This document shows, in pieces, positions 16,135 to 27,452 of a stretch of DNA of 43,911 nt. The stretch covers positions 1-43,911 of the forward strand of contig WFWZ01000007.1 in NCBI GenBank assembly GCA_015490875.1, given 5' to 3'. Source of the stretch: Planctomycetaceae bacterium (GTDB lineage Bacteria; Planctomycetota; Planctomycetia; Pirellulales; Pirellulaceae). Made by a program: the position numbers and the translations under genes. The notes below the pieces were generated by a model, which ran no database searches, was not told where the DNA came from, and saw nothing but the letters and a program-made list of their open reading frames with translations. Position 1 is the first letter of the stretch. Every line of letters begins with the position of its first letter.

Positions 16135-18201
16135 TCAAGATCGGTTGGATCCTTGGGCGCACAAGTCGCAGGTGTTGGCGGCCAACCAGGACTCGATCGA
16201 CTCGCGGCCGACGATCGGCGGCTGGCAACTTCCGATTTGACATGCAAGAAGAGATGGCGATTCTAGTGCCGGAGCGCCATCGGGCAACGCTCCCGGCTCG
16301 CTTTCCCATCGAAACAGGACTCGAGGCAGCCAGTCGGCCTGGTGCGCCTTCTGCCAGGTCTGCCACGTTTCCGACTCGCGGCCGCCGCTCCATACGGCTG
16401 TCCAACTCGGACCGATGATCCAGTCCAATGCGACGAGGGCTTGAGCTGCGGCCAGGGGGGCGCGGTCGAGATATTTCAGAGCGGGACGAACCGCCGCGGC
16501 GGCCAGGTCGGTCCAGGCGGGGTCGTGGGTGAGCAGTCCCAGGCGAGCCAGCGCCGTGGCCGCCGCATTGTTGGCCGAAGGGACGCTGCTATCGGTGGTT
16601 GGTTTCGGGCGCACCCAAACCACGGGTTGGTCTGCACCGGTCAGGAAAAAGCCTCCGTGTTGGGTATCCTGAAAGAGGTCGCGCAGTTGCCCAGCCCAGG
16701 TACATGCCTGCTCGAGCCACTCGGTGTTTCCGGTGGCTTGATGGAGGCTGATCAACGCATCAATGGCCAGAGCATAATCATCGGCAAAGGCGGCTGGTCC
16801 CCGCTGGCCCTGGCTCCAACAGTGGTGCAACCTGCCCTCTTCGTCGACCAATTCTGTCTGCAGAAACTCCATTGCTTTTTGCGCTGCTTCGACATAACGG
16901 GTCTCGGCCAAAGCACGCCCTGCTTCAGCCAATGCTCGAATAGCCATCGCGTTCCACGATGCAATCACTTTGTCGTCTCGAGCGGGACGAGTTCGGCCGG
17001 CTCGGACTTTTCGGAGCGTCCGGAGGATTTCATCGACGATCCGCTGTGCCTCAGAAGCGTCGACGCCCCACCGCTCAGCCAATTCGGGAATCGATCGTGG
17101 CAAGTGGAGGATGTTCTTGCCTTCCCAGTTCCCCTGTTCGCGGAGGCCGAAGGCGTCCGCCGCGTCATCGACCCGTTCTCCCAGCGCCTCCTGGAGTTCC
17201 TCCCACGTCCAGACGTAGAACTTCCCCTCTTCTCCCTCGCTGTCGGCATCCTCACTGGCCGCGAACGCTTGTTCTGACACACGCATGTCACGGAGCAAGT
17301 AATCGAGTGTCTCGCGGGTGACTGTCGCGAATGTGTCATCTCGAGTCACTTGCCAGGCTCGCAGGTAGACTTCCGCGAGGAGGGCATTGTCATAGAGCAT
17401 CTTTTCGAAGTGGGGGACCAGCCATTGGGTGTCGACCGAGTACCGGGCGAAGCCACCTCCGAGGTGGTCATAGATTCCACCGGCATGCATGCGGCGGAGT
17501 GTGGTGGTGGCCATTTCGAGGCTTTCGGCGCTGCCATGCCGGCAGTAGTCTCGCAAAAGGGCCTCGAGCAGCATCGGTTGTGGAAACTTGGGAGCACCAC
17601 CGAATCCGCCGTGTTGGCGATCGTACTGACTCGCGAACTCGGCAAAGAAAGCATGCCACTGCCGTTCGTCGGGGAGTGGCCGCTCGTCTCGAGCGGGATG
17701 TTCGATCTGGGCCAACTGTTCGGTCAGTTCTTCGGCGACCTGTGCTGCCTGATCTTGCCGGTTGTCCCAGGCGTCGGCGACCGCTCGCAGAACATCCAGA
17801 AATCCAGGCATCCCGTACCGCGACGAGCGCGGCCAGTAGGTGCCTCCATAGAAAGGCTTGAGTTCGGGGGTGAGAAAGACCGAGAGCGGCCAGCCGCCGC
17901 GGCCGGTCATCATCTGGACCGCCGCCATGTAGATGTGGTCCAAATCGGGATGTTCTTCCCGATCGACTTTGATCGGAATGAAATGGTTGTTCAGGAGTTC
18001 GGCGACGTCCGGGTCCTCGAATGATTCGTGTTCCATGACATGGCACCAGTGGCAGGCCGAGTAGCCGATCGACAAGAAGATCGGTTTCTGTTCGGCTCGA
18101 GCTCGCTCGAGCGCCTCGTCACACCAAGGATACCAGTCTACCGGATTGTCTTTGTGTTGCAGCAGGTAGGGGCTGGTTGCATTCGCCAAGTGGTTGGCCA
18201 T
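16135..18201 (-). CDS. DUF255 thioredoxin-fold protein (YyaL/SPATA20 family)
   Basis: Predicted 688-residue cytosolic protein of the highly conserved YyaL/SSP411 family. The N-terminal thioredoxin-like domain has the signature HLANATSPYLLQHKDNPVDW (4-23), the CHWC redox pair (50-53) in YSACHWCHVMEHESF, and RGGWPLSVFLTP (101-112). The remaining 500 residues form an (alpha/alpha)6-barrel-like domain similar to N-acylglucosamine 2-epimerases. Length is normal. Function is not established; redox or sugar-related roles have been proposed for the family. The ATG at 18201 has only a weak AAGG upstream. It lies 69 nt behind panB on the same strand, so both may share a transcript. Confidence 0.95.
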   Translation of the reverse strand: MANHLANATSPYLLQHKDNPVDWYPWCDEALERARAEQKPIFLSIGYSACHWCHVMEHESFEDPDVAELLNNHFIPIKVDREEHPDLDHIYMAAVQMMTGRGGWPLSVFLTPELKPFYGGTYWPRSSRYGMPGFLDVLRAVADAWDNRQDQAAQVAEELTEQLAQIEHPARDERPLPDERQWHAFFAEFASQYDRQHGGFGGAPKFPQPMLLEALLRDYCRHGSAESLEMATTTLRRMHAGGIYDHLGGGFARYSVDTQWLVPHFEKMLYDNALLAEVYLRAWQVTRDDTFATVTRETLDYLLRDMRVSEQAFAASEDADSEGEEGKFYVWTWEELQEALGERVDDAADAFGLREQGNWEGKNILHLPRSIPELAERWGVDASEAQRIVDEILRTLRKVRAGRTRPARDDKVIASWNAMAIRALAEAGRALAETRYVEAAQKAMEFLQTELVDEEGRLHHCWSQGQRGPAAFADDYALAIDALISLHQATGNTEWLEQACTWAGQLRDLFQDTQHGGFFLTGADQPVVWVRPKPTTDSSVPSANNAAATALARLGLLTHDPAWTDLAAAAVRPALKYLDRAPLAAAQALVALDWIIGPSWTAVWSGGRESETWQTWQKAHQADWLPRVLFRWESEPGALPDGAPALESPSLLACQIGSCQPPIVGRESIESWLAANTCDLCAQGSNRS

Positions 18202-18270
18202 GGGGGATACCTTTTCTGGAAGAGAACAAGGAAGGCGATGCGTCGACGAAGCGATACGGACATCGATGAT

Positions 18271-20396
<2,126 letters not shown>

Positions 20397-20433
20397 GGCC
20401 CGGGTGGCTTGGATGGATCGTTGGTCGCCATAG

Positions 20434-20552
20434 GACGTATGGGACATATACGACCTATAGGACGGGATAAGACCTATAGAACCGATAGGGGTGGTTTCTT
20501 CGCCGCGCAGCGGCGAATGTCCCATATGTCCCATACGTCGTATAGGTCTTAT
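20434..20552. repeat. Palindromic intergenic element of CCTATA/GGGACATA units
   Basis: Between the convergent gap and TPR genes. A 16-nt perfect inverted repeat, GACGTATGGGACATAT at 20434-20449 and its complement at 20524-20539, is nested with a second 12-nt pair, ATAAGACCTATA at 20467-20478 and its complement at 20541-20552. Between the arms sits a G+C-rich hairpin TTCGCCGC-GCA-GCGGCGAA (20499-20517). Partial copies of CCTATAG and GGGACATA recur within the arms. The whole can fold on either strand, but there is no T-tract. It may be a mobile or slippage-derived intergenic repeat, or a bidirectional transcription end. Confidence 0.8.
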
Positions 20553-20601
20553 TGAAATCTGCTCTACTTCTGAACCCGCCTTGCCTCTGAACCTGCTGAC
20601 C

Positions 20602-22629
20602 TCACCGCCGTTTGGACGGCGGGTCATTGATGGCGGCGGCTTTGCGAGCGTACTCCTCCGAGGCATCCTGGTTCCCCATCGCCTTTTGCATGGCTGAGAG
20701 ATTGCCGTAAGGCACCGTCAGGGCTGATTCGGGAAGCAGGCCGTGCTCGGCGGCGCGCTCCATCCAAGACGCTCCGCGCTCAGTCCACTCGATCGCTTCA
20801 CGTTTGCGCCCCACCTCCCACAAACTCACGCCGATGCTCACCAACCGCTCTCCGTGCTCACCCGTCTCGTGTTCCAGTGCCGTAGGAAGCTCTTGGGGGA
20901 ACGCTGCCAGTGCCCGGTCATAATGTTGGCACGCCTTTTCATGGTCCTTTTGATAGACAGCATAGATCGATCCCACGGTGAACTCGATGCATCCCCGTAG
21001 GTAGCGGTCGCGGACGGTGTTTTCGGGGTTGGATGCTGCGAGCTTACGTGCCTCTTGAGCCGTTTCCAACGCAAGGGAGAACCGACCGAGTTTCCGGAAG
21101 ACGACGGCGGCGGCCATCAGTCCCTTGGCAGCATCACGTCGAACTCGGATTTGGTAAAGCGGATCCTCGTTTTGCTCGAGCATCTTGCTCGTCAGCGTTC
21201 TCAGTCGCGACACGTAGGGCGTAGCCAAGATCGGCTTTTCGAGCGCCGCGTTCGCCTCGAGCGTGCTGCGCGCCACCAGGTGTTGCAAATCGAGGTCCCG
21301 TTGAAAGATGGGTTGGTCTTCGGCCAACTCGCGAGCCGCGCGCCACCACTCGACCGTCACGCTCGTCTTGTCCTGGAAAGGACCCGCAGCCACGGCGCGC
21401 GCCAGGGCGAGATGCGCGTCGATGGCCAATCGCCGTGCGGCTCGGCGCGTCGCTCGCTCGCGTTCTCCCATCAGTGCGCGCGTCTGGCGAACGACTTCCG
21501 TTTGGTGTTTGACGGCTCGAGGCAAATCACGGTCGAGTCCGATGGCGTGGAGGTTGCCGAGGAAATGTTCGGCTTGAGCCACCTCGAGCGGCTTGCTGGC
21601 ACGTTCGCGCAAAGACTGTGCCTCTGTGAGAGCCGTGTCGATCCTTCCTGTTTGGGCGGCCAGCCAGACGCGAAGGCAGTGCTGGGAGAACGTCTGGGGT
21701 TCGACTTCCTGCGCGAGGCGGTCGGCAGCGGACCACTGCTCGAGCTGCGAGCGGAGTTCGATTTCCAACCAGGTTGCCTCGGGTTCTTTCCATCCCAACT
21801 GACGAGCGTACTCGAGATCTGTCAGGATCTGACGGTACTGTTGTCGGGGTGTCTGGGAGGCGCGCAGCCAGAACGGCTCGGCAGTCAGTGGCTCCAGCGC
21901 GATCTGTAATACCTTCGGCGGAGAGGAGGAGTTGGGCGCATAAGTGAAGAGTACGCCTCGCTCGGGGTAAACCTGACCAAGCACTTCCGGCCCGTCCTTC
22001 ACTTCCACCGGTCGGAAGCGTTTGAGTTTCAATTGGGCAGCCAACTCGTCAGGCGCCATTGGTTGGGCCAACTTGGCTACGACGGCGGTCACGATTTCTT
22101 GTTCAATCCAGACCTCGACCGAAGCGAACGGCCCGAATTCCTTGTAGTGCCAGTGGGAAACCCCATCCCGATCTTCGCGTTTGGCGGGTGGGCCGAGTTT
22201 GGCTTCGACTTGTGACGGACGACTCTTGCCCGGAGTGACGCCCTGGAAAGAGGCGGGACGTAGCGTGATGGGGCCGTCGTTCGTGGAATCCACGGCGCGC
22301 GGGGTCTTTGGAAGAAGCCGAGGTTGGGATCCCTGCGTGGGGCCATCGTGGTGCAGACCCGATTTGCCACCGTACGGAGAGTCGGGTATGCCAGAACGCC
22401 CTGACTTCGGGGGCGAATTCTTGCTCGAGGAATCATGCTCACGAGCTTGCGGCCTGGTGGTGTTGCCCGAGGTTTTCGCCGGTGGAACCGGGTCCACGCG
22501 CCGCTTGGGAGGCTGGCCGTAGGTCGTGGTGGCCGGTCCGATGAGAGCTGCCAATATCGCTGCGGCTGCTACGGCACTGCCATAGGCGTACGTTCGTTGC
22601 GTCGGCCGATGCACGTGTGAGCCTTCCAT
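20602..22629 (-). CDS. Secreted TPR-repeat protein (675 aa)
   Basis: Starts at the ATG at 22629, preceded by AAGGAGAG; the frame is open to 22857 but the extra part is Pro/Thr-rich and unlikely. Residues 1-38 look like a signal peptide with an Ala/Ile/Leu core (AVAAAAILAALIG) and cleavage near TTTYG. A Pro/Ser/Gly/Lys-rich low-complexity linker follows (about 40-130). Residues 130-250 form a compact beta-rich unit beginning VTPGKSRPSQVEAKLGPP with SHWHYKEFG, reminiscent of small BamE/SmpA-like outer-membrane folds. From about 260 the protein is helical with tetratricopeptide-type pairs (for example KLGRFSLALETAQEARKLA and a following HYDRALAAFP). Probably a periplasmic or envelope-associated scaffold; partners unknown. 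Confidence 0.88.
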   Translation of the reverse strand: MEGSHVHRPTQRTYAYGSAVAAAAILAALIGPATTTYGQPPKRRVDPVPPAKTSGNTTRPQAREHDSSSKNSPPKSGRSGIPDSPYGGKSGLHHDGPTQGSQPRLLPKTPRAVDSTNDGPITLRPASFQGVTPGKSRPSQVEAKLGPPAKREDRDGVSHWHYKEFGPFASVEVWIEQEIVTAVVAKLAQPMAPDELAAQLKLKRFRPVEVKDGPEVLGQVYPERGVLFTYAPNSSSPPKVLQIALEPLTAEPFWLRASQTPRQQYRQILTDLEYARQLGWKEPEATWLEIELRSQLEQWSAADRLAQEVEPQTFSQHCLRVWLAAQTGRIDTALTEAQSLRERASKPLEVAQAEHFLGNLHAIGLDRDLPRAVKHQTEVVRQTRALMGERERATRRAARRLAIDAHLALARAVAAGPFQDKTSVTVEWWRAARELAEDQPIFQRDLDLQHLVARSTLEANAALEKPILATPYVSRLRTLTSKMLEQNEDPLYQIRVRRDAAKGLMAAAVVFRKLGRFSLALETAQEARKLAASNPENTVRDRYLRGCIEFTVGSIYAVYQKDHEKACQHYDRALAAFPQELPTALEHETGEHGERLVSIGVSLWEVGRKREAIEWTERGASWMERAAEHGLLPESALTVPYGNLSAMQKAMGNQDASEEYARKAAAINDPPSKRR

Positions 22630-22733
22630 GGCCCTCTCCTTCCAAATATGCAGGCGCGAGAATCGGGGGCACAACTTACCGTGAGGGGCGAAAACTGTCC
22701 AGACGAGTTTTGGGGTGTTTGGGGTTGGTGGGG

Positions 22734-22765
22734 TTGGACCACAGTGGACAGGGGACCCAGTGGAC
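22734..22765 (-). repeat. Short GTCCACTG-type repeat units (minus orientation)
   Basis: Plus-strand GGAC cores recur at 22736, 22746, 22753 and 22762 in the order TTGGAC, AGTGGAC, GGGGAC, AGTGGAC, inside the 287-nt gap between the TPR and GroES-like genes. Read on the minus strand they are GTCCACTG-like units and match the better-preserved array at 38396-38439. Copies here are degenerate and spaced 7-10 nt. Confidence 0.55.
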
Positions 22766-22916
22766 GGGGTGGGCAGATGTCGCTTCGCCGTCCGACCTTG
22801 CCGGTTCCCCGTTCCTGCCGCTAGTCTGGAAGGCGTTGCTGGGAGAGGTGTTCCCACGGCCGTTTCGCTAGGCGAGGCGGAGACGTTTCACCATTTTTCC
22901 TCGGTGCTCTCATTTC

Positions 22917-23258
22917 ATGGCCAAAAAACGCCAGCCGGATCTGGAGTACGTCGAACCGATCGGAGCTCGCGTCGTTGTCCGCAAGGACGAGCCGAAGCGG
23001 GAGACGCGAGGCGGGATCGCTCTGCCGGATGCCGCGGAGATTCCCACGATCACCGGTCGCATCGTCACGATATCGAAGCAAATCGAAAATGACGAGGACG
23101 TACCGCTGCGGCAGTATGACAAGATCCTCTTTCATCCGAAGAATGCGATCCCGGTCGACTTCGAGCCGGACAATCAGCTCTACGTCGTCCCGGTCGAGGA
23201 TGTCGTTGCCGTCTTTCGCCGTGAGCCGCCTCGGTCGACTCCCGATGACGAGTTTTAG
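22917..23258 (+). CDS. GroES-like (Cpn10-fold) protein
   Basis: Predicted 113-residue cytosolic protein with the Cpn10 fold: EPIGARVVVRKDEPK (13-27), the mobile-loop region ETRGGIALPDAAE (29-41), then GRIVTISKQ and the C-terminal strand LYVVPVEDVVAV. It is slightly longer than a standard GroES and the DAAE...TITG section differs from the usual K...GiV.avG pattern; no groEL follows. It is therefore best called a GroES-like co-chaperonin paralogue, since planctomycetes often carry several. The ATG at 22917 has no clear Shine-Dalgarno. Convergent with prs. Confidence 0.88.
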   Translation: MAKKRQPDLEYVEPIGARVVVRKDEPKRETRGGIALPDAAEIPTITGRIVTISKQIENDEDVPLRQYDKILFHPKNAIPVDFEPDNQLYVVPVEDVVAVFRREPPRSTPDDEF

Positions 23259-23351
23259 AGCGTCTGGTCTTAGAGCGTCCGGCAAAGCCCGCCAGCGTGG
23301 TTCTCATTCTCGGGCGCGTCTCCAGTCACCGGAAAGTTGTCTAACAGCCTC

Positions 23352-24299
23352 CTAGCCGCCGAACATCGCGCTGATCGACTGGTCGTGGTGGATCCGCTTG
23401 ATGGCTTCGGCAAGCAGCGGAGCGACGGAGAGAACGACGACGTTTTCGGGAAGGTGGTCTTGTTTGAGGGGAATGCTGTCGGTTACGACGAGGCTCGTAA
23501 TGGGGGCACTGCGGAGGTTGTCCATGGCCGGGCCGCAGAAGACGGCATGGGTGGCGGCGACGTGGATTTCGCGAGCTCCCATGCGCTGGACCAGTTTGGC
23601 GGCGCCGGTGATCGAGCCGGCCGTGCTGATCATGTCGTCGAACATGAGGGCTACTTTTCCTTCGACCGGGCCACCGATCAGGTTCTCCTGACTTGTCTGC
23701 GTGGCACTCGCCCGCCGCTTATCGACGATCGCCAAGCGCCCGCCCAGTCGCTTCACGTGCCCGATCGCTCGCTTGATGCTTCCTTCGTCGGGACTGACGA
23801 CGACCAGGTCTTCGGGGGCCCATCCCTTGGAGAGAAAATGTTCATTGAGGACGGGAGCGGCGTAGAGGTGGTCGACCGGGACATCGAAGAAGCCTTGGAT
23901 CTGGGCAGCGTGGAGGTCCATCGTCAGGACGCGATCGGCACCGGCTCGCGTGATGACATTGGCGACGAGTTTGGCCGTGATGGGAACCCGCCCTTCGTCC
24001 TTGCGGTCCTGCCTGGCATAGCCGAAGTAGGGCATGACGGCGGTGATGCGAGCGGCGCTGGCTCGCTTGCAACTGTCGATCATGATCAACAGTTCCATCA
24101 AGTTGTCGTTTACCGGTGGGCAAGTGGGCTGGATGAGAAAGACATCGCGGCCCCGCACATCTTCTTCGATCTTGCAGTAATTCTCGCCGTCGGGAAACTT
24201 GCCCAGCGAAATCTGTCCCATCGGAAGGTGCAGGAACCGGCAGATGTCGGCCGCCAGCTTGGGGTTTCCCTGACCGCTGAAGATTTTCAATTCACGCAT
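23352..24299 (-). CDS. prs: Ribose-phosphate pyrophosphokinase
   Basis: Makes 5-phosphoribosyl 1-diphosphate from ribose 5-phosphate and ATP for nucleotide, His and Trp synthesis. The 315-residue product has the class-I landmarks: SLGKFPDGE (31-39), YFGYARQDRK (91-100), the metal/ATP site MDLHAAQIQGFF (127-138), the catalytic loop IVDKRR (191-196), and a PRPP-binding loop FDDMISTAGS (220-229), a slight variant of the usual VDDMIDTAGT. The ATG at 24299 has AGGGGG at 8-nt spacing, which overlaps the stop of the upstream nucleotidyltransferase gene (12-nt gap), so the two are probably co-translated. The pairing of a glmU-type gene with prs is a conserved arrangement known from Firmicutes. Confidence 0.97.
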   Translation of the reverse strand: MRELKIFSGQGNPKLAADICRFLHLPMGQISLGKFPDGENYCKIEEDVRGRDVFLIQPTCPPVNDNLMELLIMIDSCKRASAARITAVMPYFGYARQDRKDEGRVPITAKLVANVITRAGADRVLTMDLHAAQIQGFFDVPVDHLYAAPVLNEHFLSKGWAPEDLVVVSPDEGSIKRAIGHVKRLGGRLAIVDKRRASATQTSQENLIGGPVEGKVALMFDDMISTAGSITGAAKLVQRMGAREIHVAATHAVFCGPAMDNLRSAPITSLVVTDSIPLKQDHLPENVVVLSVAPLLAEAIKRIHHDQSISAMFGG

Positions 24300-24311
24300 C
24301 GGTGTTGCCCC

Positions 24312-25061
24312 CTACACTCTACGTTCCCGCAGTGCCGCTTCCACGGGCGGAATATCCTCGACGCGATTGATCGATAGCGCCTCGCACGGCTCGAGCACCG
24401 GTAGCGCTTCCACGCGTTGTCCGGCGGCCTTCAAAATGCCTGGGCAGTCGGTGATGTAGTATTCGCCTTGCTGATTGCGATTGTCGAGCTGCTCGAGCGC
24501 CCGCAAAAGCGCCTCAGGATCGAACACATAGGTGCTCATGTTGACTTCCCGAATCCTCCGCTGCTCGTCGGTGGCATCCTTCTCTTCGACGATCCCCAGA
24601 AACTCCCCTTCTGCATTCCGGAGAATACGTCCCAGCCCTGTCGGGTCGTCTTTCTCGAGCGTGCCTAGGAGGCAGGCGGGGTGGTGTGCGTCGAAGTGGT
24701 CCAGCAGTTTTTTCAGGGACGATGGCTGAAGCAGCGGCGAGTCGCCGGTCACGATGACGATTGGTCCTCGATGCGATTCGATCTGCGAGCGGCACATCAT
24801 CACGGCGTGTCCGGTTCCCAACTGCTCGGTCTGCTCGGCGAACTCCACGCCCGGCCACGATTGAAGGACACTCCGCACTTGGTCGGCCCGATATCCGACG
24901 ACGACGACTTTGCGACGGATGCCTGCCGCCTCGAGTGCCTCCAGGACGAACTCGACCATCGGCCGGCCGAGGACGGGAAAGAGCACCTTCGGGAGTTCGG
25001 ATTTCATCCGCGTCCCTTTGCCGGCCGCGAGGACGACGGCGAGCGGAGCGGTAGCGGACAT
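24312..25061 (-). CDS. GlmU N-terminal-like nucleotidyltransferase (single domain)
   Basis: Predicted sugar-1-phosphate nucleotidyltransferase, 249 residues. It has the nucleotide-binding signature LAAGKGTRMKSELPKVL (11-27), EQLGTGHAVM and the metal-site GDSPLL, which match the UTP:GlcNAc-1-phosphate pyrophosphorylase half of GlmU. The left-handed beta-helix acetyltransferase half is missing; the protein ends shortly after SINRVEDIPPVEAAL, where GlmU would begin its linker. It may therefore do only the uridylyl transfer, with acetylation by another protein, or use a related sugar phosphate. The start at 25061 has GAAAGG upstream; the 19 residues before it in the open frame look non-coding. 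Operon with prs. Confidence 0.92.
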   Translation of the reverse strand: MSATAPLAVVLAAGKGTRMKSELPKVLFPVLGRPMVEFVLEALEAAGIRRKVVVVGYRADQVRSVLQSWPGVEFAEQTEQLGTGHAVMMCRSQIESHRGPIVIVTGDSPLLQPSSLKKLLDHFDAHHPACLLGTLEKDDPTGLGRILRNAEGEFLGIVEEKDATDEQRRIREVNMSTYVFDPEALLRALEQLDNRNQQGEYYITDCPGILKAAGQRVEALPVLEPCEALSINRVEDIPPVEAALRERRV

Positions 25062-25186
25062 CACAGGGCCTTTCTTCCAGGCAAACAAGACACAAGCGAC
25101 CTGACTCGGCCTGACCATGATGTCACGAAAGAGCGGCTCCCACCAGTGGCCGGTCGCAAAACGCCCCCACCACTTGCTCGGCAGGG

Positions 25187-25215
25187 TTTTGCGTGCCCGA
25201 AGGTTGGCATAAAAT
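25187..25215 (+). promoter_or_regulatory. Candidate promoter for the argB-argD-argF genes
   Basis: TTTTGC (25187-25192) and TAAAAT (25210-25215) are separated by exactly 17 nt, 46 nt upstream of the argB ATG. The -10 match is good, the -35 match is weak. The 200-nt region also has to serve the divergent nucleotidyltransferase-prs operon. No ARG-box-like palindrome was recognised. Confidence 0.45.
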
Positions 25216-25261
25216 AAGCGGTTTTCGCTGATTCATCCCTCCTTGCCAGCTTTGAGTCCCC

Positions 25262-26167
25262 ATGGAAGAAGCGATCGCCAAAGCCGACACGCTGATCGAG
25301 GCGCTCGCCTGGATCCGCCGCTTCCGCGACAAGATCACGGTGATCAAACTCGGCGGGAGCATCCTTGAGGACGAAGATGCTCGGCGTCACGTCTTGATCG
25401 ACATCGTCTTCATGGAGACGGTGGGGATGCGGCCGGTCGTGGTGCACGGGGGCGGTGCCGCCATCAGTCGGGCCATGCAAGCGGAGGGCATCGAGCCTCG
25501 GTTCGTGCGAGGCCGACGCTACACCGACGAGCCAACGTTAGGGATCGTCCAGCGCGTCCTCGGCGGCGACATCAACCGCTCCCTGGCGCGGGATATCGAA
25601 AAGTATGGCGGTCGGGCCGTTAACTTGAGTCCCCAGACGACGAATGTGCTCTTTGGCGAAAAACTGGTGCTCAAAGATGCAGACGGGCAGCCCTACGACC
25701 TGGGGCACGTAGGACGCGTCACGCGGGTCGACCGAGCGGTCATCGAAAACCTCTGCTACGCCGGACAGGTTCCCGTGATCCCGTCGTTGTGTCTAGATGA
25801 AGCGGGCAACTGCTACAACGTGAACGCCGACACGGCGGCTCAAGCCGTCGCCGAAGCTCTCGGCGCTGAGAAACTCGTTTTCCTCAGCGACGTCAACGGC
25901 GTGAGGCGGGACAAGGATGATCCGGCGTCGCTGATCCACTCCTTGACCGCTGCTCAGGCTCGACAACTGATCCACAACGGCACAATCGATGCCGGGATGA
26001 TTCCGAAAATCGAAGCCTGTTTGGAGACGCTGCAACGGGGTGTTCGCAAGATCCACATTATCGACGGGCGCTTGCGCCATTCGTTGTTGTTGGAGATCTA
26101 TACGACCGAAGGAATTGGCACTCAATTGATTCCCGACCCTGCCGGCGACGCCGCCATGCGCCGGTGA
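25262..26167 (+). CDS. argB: Acetylglutamate kinase
   Basis: Phosphorylates N-acetyl-L-glutamate in the second step of arginine synthesis. The 301-residue product has the amino-acid-kinase motifs KLGGS (29-33), VVVHGGG (59-65), the substrate-binding [17 protein letters not shown] and the C-terminal nucleotide site FLSDVNGV with [15 protein letters not shown]. The roughly 24-residue N-terminal helix is the kind seen in hexameric, arginine-inhibited enzymes, so feedback inhibition by arginine is a fair inference. The start at 25262 agrees with the family although the ribosome site is poor. argD follows after 26 nt. Confidence 0.96.
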   Translation: MEEAIAKADTLIEALAWIRRFRDKITVIKLGGSILEDEDARRHVLIDIVFMETVGMRPVVVHGGGAAISRAMQAEGIEPRFVRGRRYTDEPTLGIVQRVLGGDINRSLARDIEKYGGRAVNLSPQTTNVLFGEKLVLKDADGQPYDLGHVGRVTRVDRAVIENLCYAGQVPVIPSLCLDEAGNCYNVNADTAAQAVAEALGAEKLVFLSDVNGVRRDKDDPASLIHSLTAAQARQLIHNGTIDAGMIPKIEACLETLQRGVRKIHIIDGRLRHSLLLEIYTTEGIGTQLIPDPAGDAAMRR

Positions 26168-26193
26168 CGTCGAGACGACGGAGGCATCTTGCC

Positions 26194-27408
26194 ATGACCA
26201 CGACCAGCCGACTCGGCTCTCCCGACCTGGCCGCTCGATTCGACCAGTTCGTCATTCCCAACTACATCCGTTACCCGGTGTCGCTGGTGCGCGGCGAGGG
26301 GTCGGTTGTTTGGGATGCCGAAGGGAAGCGTTACTTGGATCTCTTTCCGGGGTGGGGATGCAATCTCCTGGGGCATTGTCCGCCTCGAGTCGTCGAGGCG
26401 GTGCAGCGCCAGGTCGGAGAGTTGATCCACGTCCCCAACACGTGGCTCATCGAGCCACAGGCGCGTTGGGCGGAACTCCTGTCCGAGCGGAGCTTTGGTG
26501 GACAGGCATTCTTTTGCAATTCGGGGACCGAGGCGAATGAGGCGGCGATCAAACTCGCGAGGCTCCACGGAGCCCCTGATCGCTACAAGATCGTCACGTA
26601 TCAAGGGGGGTTCCACGGCCGTACGCTCGGATCGCTCTCGGCCACCGCTCAGCCCAAGTACCACTCTGGACTCGGACCGCTGGTTGCCGGCTTCACCTAC
26701 GTCCCGTTCGGGGATCTCGAAGCGACGGCCGAGGCGATCGACGACGAGACATGCGCGATCCTGGTCGAGCCGGTGCAGGGGGAAGGGGGCGTGCGGGTAC
26801 CGCCGGAGGGTTTTCTCGAGGGGCTTCGCCGACTTTGTGACGAACACACCTTGTTGTTGATCTTCGACGAAGTCCAAACCGGCTGTGGTCGGCTAGGCAC
26901 GTGGTTCGGCTATCAACATTTCGGAGTCGATCCTGACGTGATGACACTGGCCAAGTCGCTTTGCGGCGGCCTGGCGGGCGGCGCCATGTTGGCTCGGCGC
27001 GACATCGCCACTTCGCTGCGCCCCGGCACTCATGCCTCCACGTTCGGCGGCAACCCGATCGCCTCGGCGGCGGGAATCGCCGTCGTCGAAACGATCGAGG
27101 AAGAGGATCTATTGCAGCGCGCGAGCGAATTGAGTGCGGCGTTTCGGCAGCGTTTGGAAGAAGGGTTGGCGGGATGTTCGTGGGTCGAGGAGATCCGTGT
27201 GGCTGGACTGATGATCGGGATTGAGTTGTCGGTTGAGGCGGCGCCGGTCGTCCAGCGGTGTCTCGAACGCGGGGTCCTCATCAATGCCACTCAGGGAACC
27301 ATCGTGCGGCTTCTTCCGGCGATGACGCTGACCGACACACAACTCGACGAAGGTTGCGGCATCGTCATCGACGAGATCTTGAAACTCGATCCCCTACCTC
27401 ATGAATGA
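26194..27408 (+). CDS. argD: Acetylornithine aminotransferase
   Basis: PLP enzyme of the class-III aminotransferases that converts N-acetylglutamate semialdehyde to N-acetylornithine. The 404-residue product has SGTEANE (110-116), GFHGRT (139-144), the PLP Asp in FDEVQTG (224-230), the Schiff-base lysine K254 in MTLAKSLCGG, and THASTFGGNP. The ATG at 26194 has GGAGG at about 9-nt spacing and is preferred to the GTG at 26164. The stop overlaps an ATG at 27405 as ATGA. The placement between argB and argF argues for the arginine role rather than GABA or ornithine transamination. Confidence 0.95.
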   Translation: MTTTSRLGSPDLAARFDQFVIPNYIRYPVSLVRGEGSVVWDAEGKRYLDLFPGWGCNLLGHCPPRVVEAVQRQVGELIHVPNTWLIEPQARWAELLSERSFGGQAFFCNSGTEANEAAIKLARLHGAPDRYKIVTYQGGFHGRTLGSLSATAQPKYHSGLGPLVAGFTYVPFGDLEATAEAIDDETCAILVEPVQGEGGVRVPPEGFLEGLRRLCDEHTLLLIFDEVQTGCGRLGTWFGYQHFGVDPDVMTLAKSLCGGLAGGAMLARRDIATSLRPGTHASTFGGNPIASAAGIAVVETIEEEDLLQRASELSAAFRQRLEEGLAGCSWVEEIRVAGLMIGIELSVEAAPVVQRCLERGVLINATQGTIVRLLPAMTLTDTQLDEGCGIVIDEILKLDPLPHE

Positions 27409-27452
27409 CGGCAATGTGCCTTGCGCATGTTGTCGCAGCCCCACGCGTCCTT

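Noticed and set aside
20499..20517. Intrinsic terminator for gap at the TTCGCCGC hairpin
   Set aside because: No T-tract follows on either strand; treated as part of the palindromic repeat element instead.
23337..24377. 346-residue plus-strand frame opposite prs
   Set aside because: Complete overlap with the strongly supported prs gene; Asp/Gly/Val-rich shadow translation.
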